A stretch of DNA of 64,000 nt from Hydractinia symbiolongicarpus (Eukaryota > Cnidaria > Hydrozoa > Anthoathecata > Hydractiniidae), in the NCBI RefSeq assembly GCF_029227915.1, contig NC_079876.1, positions 39,787,828 through 39,851,827 of the forward strand, written 5' to 3'. The notes under the pieces were generated by a model that had not been told where the DNA came from, ran no database searches, and saw only the letters and a program-made list of their open reading frames with translations. Both the position numbers and the translations under genes were made by a program. Below are positions 61,626-64,000 of the stretch, in pieces (positions within the stretch are counted from its first letter, which is position 1; every line of letters starts with the position of its first letter).

Positions 61626-64000
61626 CGCTGAATAAAAAAAGTTTAATAGCTGGCAAACGAAAACCCGCAATTTCCCGTAAATCCCGGACTCGACCGGTAT
61701 AGTCAAAAGTATACAAAGAAAGTACCCAGGGAGTAAACTCATTTTCCGAACGATTTTTTAAATTATTTTTTCACCATTAAAACACATGAGACTTGTAGTT
61801 TTCAAAAATGTTTTCATTTTTGATGAGACGCTTAATGAAAGAGGTTTAATCGCCGGCAAACGAAAACCCGCGATTTCCCCTAAATCCCGGCCTTGGCCCG
61901 TGTAGTCGAATGTATACAAAGAAAGTACCCAGGGAGTAAACTCATTTCCCGAATGATTTTTTAAATTTTTTTTTCACCACTAAAACGCATGAGACTTGTA
62001 GTTTTTAAAAATGTTTTCATTTTTGATTAGACGCTGAATAAAAGAAGTTTATTCGCCGGCAAACGAAAACCCATGACTTCCCGTAAGTCCTGGACTCGGC
62101 CGTATAGTCAAAAGTATACAAAGAAAGTACCCAGGGTGTAAACTCATTTCATGAACGATTTTTTAAATTATTTTTTCACCACTAAAACACATGAGACTTG
62201 TAGTTTTCAAAAATGTTTTCATTTTTGATGAGACGCTGAATAAAAGAGGTTTATTCGCCGGCAAACGAAAACCCATGACTTCCCGTAAATCCTGGACTCG
62301 GCCCGTATAGTCAAAAGTATACAAAGAAAGTACCCAGGGTGTAAACTCATTTCCAAAACGATTTTTTATATTATTTTTTCACCACTAAAACGCATGAGAC
62401 TTGTAGTTTTCAAAAATGTTTTCATTTTTGATGGGACGCTGAATAAAAAAAGTTTAATAGCTGGCAAACGAAAACCCGCAATTTCCCGTAAATCCCGGAC
62501 TCGACCGGTATAGTCAAAAGTATACAAAGAAAGTACCCAGGGAGTAAACTCATTTTCCGAACGATTTTTTAAATTATTTTTTCACCATTAAAACACATGA
62601 GACTTGTAGTTTTCAAAAATTTTTTCATTTTTGATGAGACGCTTAATGAAAGAGGTTTAATCGCCGGCAAACGAAAACCCGCGATTTCCCCTAAATCCCG
62701 GGCTTGGCCCGTGTAGTCGAATGTATACAAAGAAAGTACCCAGGGAGTAAACTCATTTCCCGAACGATTTTTTAAATTTTTTTTTCACCACTAAAACGCA
62801 TGAGACTTGTAGTTTTTAAAAATGTTTTCATTTTTGATGAGACGCTGAATAAAAGAAGTTTATTCGCCGGCAAACGAAAACCCATGACTTCCCGTAAATC
62901 CTGGACTCGGCCGTATAGTCAAAAGTATACAAAGAAAGTACCCAGGGTGTAAACTCATTTCATGAACGATTTTTTAAATTATTTTTTCACCACTAAAACA
63001 CATGAGACTTGTAGTTTTCAAAAATGTTTTCATTTTTGATGAGACGCTGAATAAAAGAGGTTTAATCGCCGGCAAACGAAAACCCGCGATTTTCCGTAAA
63101 TCCCGGGCTTGGCCCGTATAGTCGAATATATACAAAGAAAGTACCCTGCGAGTAAACTCATTTCCAGAACGATTTTTTAAATTATTTTTTCACCACTAAA
63201 ACGCATGAGACTTGTAGTTTTCAAAAATGTTTTCATTTTTGATGGGACGCTGAATAAAAAAAGTTTAATAGCTGGCAAACGAAAACCCGCAATTTCCCGT
63301 AAATCCCAGACTCGACCGGTATAGTCAAAAGTATACAAAGAAAGTACCCAGGGAGTAAACTCATTTTCCGAACGATTTTTTAAATTATTTTTTCACCATT
63401 AAAACACATGAGACTTGTAGTTTTCAAAAATGTTTTCATTTTTGATGAGACGCTTAATGAAAGAGGTTTAATCGCCGGCAAACGAAAACCCTCGATTTCC
63501 CCTAAATCCCGGGCTTGGCCCGTGTAGTCGAATGTATACAAAGAAAGTACCCAGGGAGTAAACTCATTTCCCGAACGATTTTTTAAATTTTTTTTTCACC
63601 ACTAAAACGCATGAGACTTGTAGTTTTTAAAAATGTTTTCATTTTTGATGAGACGCTGAATAAAAGAAGTTTATTCGCCGGCAAACGAAAACCCATGACT
63701 TCCCGTAAATCCTGGACTCGGCCTTATAGTCAAAAGTATACAAAGAAAGTACCCAGGGTGTAAACTCATTGCATGAACGATTTTTTAAATTATTTTTTCA
63801 CCACTAAAACACATGAGACTTGTAGTTTTCAAAAATGTTTTCATTTTTGATGAGACGCTGAATAAAAGAGGTTTAATCGCCGGCAAACGAAAACCCGCGA
63901 TTTTCCGTAAATCCTGGGCTTGGCTCGTATAGTCGAATATATACAAAGAAAGTACCCTGCGAGTAAACTCATTTCCAGAACGATTTTTTAAATTATTTTT
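61626..64000 (+). repeat. 4-mer HOR (811 bp), two full units and a partial third
   Basis: Units start at 61,626, 62,437 and 63,248 with the head GGGACGCTGAATAAAAAAAG. Order in each: the TAGCTGGC/ACCGGTATAG monomer; a class B copy with CACCATTAAAACACATG upstream and CCCCTAAATCC; a TTTATTCGCCGGC copy with CCCATGACTTCC and GGCCGTATAG or GGCCTTATAG; and a copy with AGAGGTTTAATCG or AGAGGTTTATTCG. The third unit is cut by the window edge. The same 4-mer occurs at about 43.3-44.8 kb and, inverted, in the 57-60 kb region. Confidence 0.82.

Larger units (their letters stand above)
1..64000. repeat. Satellite DNA array, ~203-bp monomer, ~315 copies
   Basis: The same ~203-bp sequence repeats head to tail from the first to the last base. 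The phase marker CGCTGAAT/CGCTTAAT recurs at 1, 204, 407, 610, 812, 1015, 1218 and 1421, and keeps this spacing apart from 1-2 base indels. Both edges of the window lie inside the array, so its true size is unknown. Copies fall into recognisable variants that are themselves arranged in multi-monomer higher-order repeats. There is no interposed unique DNA, transposon or gene. Large homogeneous arrays with HORs are characteristic of eukaryotic centromeric, pericentromeric or subtelomeric heterochromatin; which of these applies here is inference. I do not recognise the monomer as a named satellite family. Confidence 0.97.

Noticed and set aside
1-64000. CRISPR array
   Set aside because: The repeats are directly adjacent with no unique spacers, and the unit is ~203 bp, far larger than CRISPR repeats.
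1-64000. Bacterial iteron origin or plasmid repeat region
   Set aside because: The size (over 300 copies of a 203-bp unit), the nested HOR structure and the absence of any gene do not fit a prokaryotic replicon.
1-64000. Telomeric repeats, rDNA spacer, tRNA or 5S genes and Pol III boxes
   Set aside because: No TTAGG/TTAGGG/TTTAGGG runs, no rRNA-like sequence, no cloverleaf, and no convincing box B (GGTTCGANNCC) in either monomer class.

Overview
The whole 64-kb window is one tandem satellite DNA array. It is built from a ~203-bp monomer, roughly 315 copies, with no unique sequence between copies. I see no protein gene, RNA gene, transposon, CRISPR array or telomeric repeat. The monomer is ~38% GC, with a CpG-rich GC half and a T-tract-rich AT half. 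It carries a near-perfect 22-bp dyad. A homogeneous array of this size with higher-order repeat (HOR) structure is typical of eukaryotic centromeric, pericentromeric or subtelomeric heterochromatin. The sequence does not identify the species. CpG is over-represented (about 1.75 times expectation in a typical copy), which argues against a genome where strong germline CpG methylation has eroded this locus.

Layout by higher-order structure. (1) 1-~11,240: four variants of one HOR sharing the same monomer order, 11, 13 and 18 monomers long and a fourth that breaks off; they differ by whole-monomer losses and a 3-monomer gain. (2) ~11,240-13,300: shorter 7-mer and 5-mer duplications. (3) ~12,980-19,620: two diverged segments related at an 18-monomer (3,654-bp) offset, with an internal 3-mer (609-bp) expansion. 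(4) ~19,620-24,598: 3-mer and 6-mer duplications of a subfamily with altered dyads. (5) 24,599-33,246: two almost identical copies of a 21-monomer (4,261-bp) HOR, the clearest recent large duplication. (6) ~32,669-35,690: a 4-mer (811-bp) duplication and one monomer that has lost its dyad. (7) ~35,694-37,920: 3-mer and 2-mer units. (8) ~37,920-49,850: a separate subfamily marked by a CCGG-to-CTGG change and an ACCGGT site. (9) 49,851-60,141: about 10.3 kb in inverted orientation. (10) 60,142-64,000: original orientation again, ending in a 4-mer HOR.

The most notable structure is the inversion. The inverted block is a reverse-complement relative of ~44.0-49.25 kb, expanded by about 25 monomers. 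It is followed by a forward copy resembling ~39.5 kb onward, so the arrangement is forward, inverted, forward. At the first junction a perfect 14-bp hairpin (49,852-49,889) fits a fold-back template switch primed by a 6-bp inverted microhomology present in one variant monomer (49,229-49,250).

The many short open frames of 60-121 codons are by-products of the repeat. 203 is not divisible by 3, so frames break at each monomer, except where a one-base insertion makes a 204-bp copy. I annotate none as genes. Everything here was read by eye: HOR boundaries are good to a few bases where a junction is stated and to about one monomer elsewhere.
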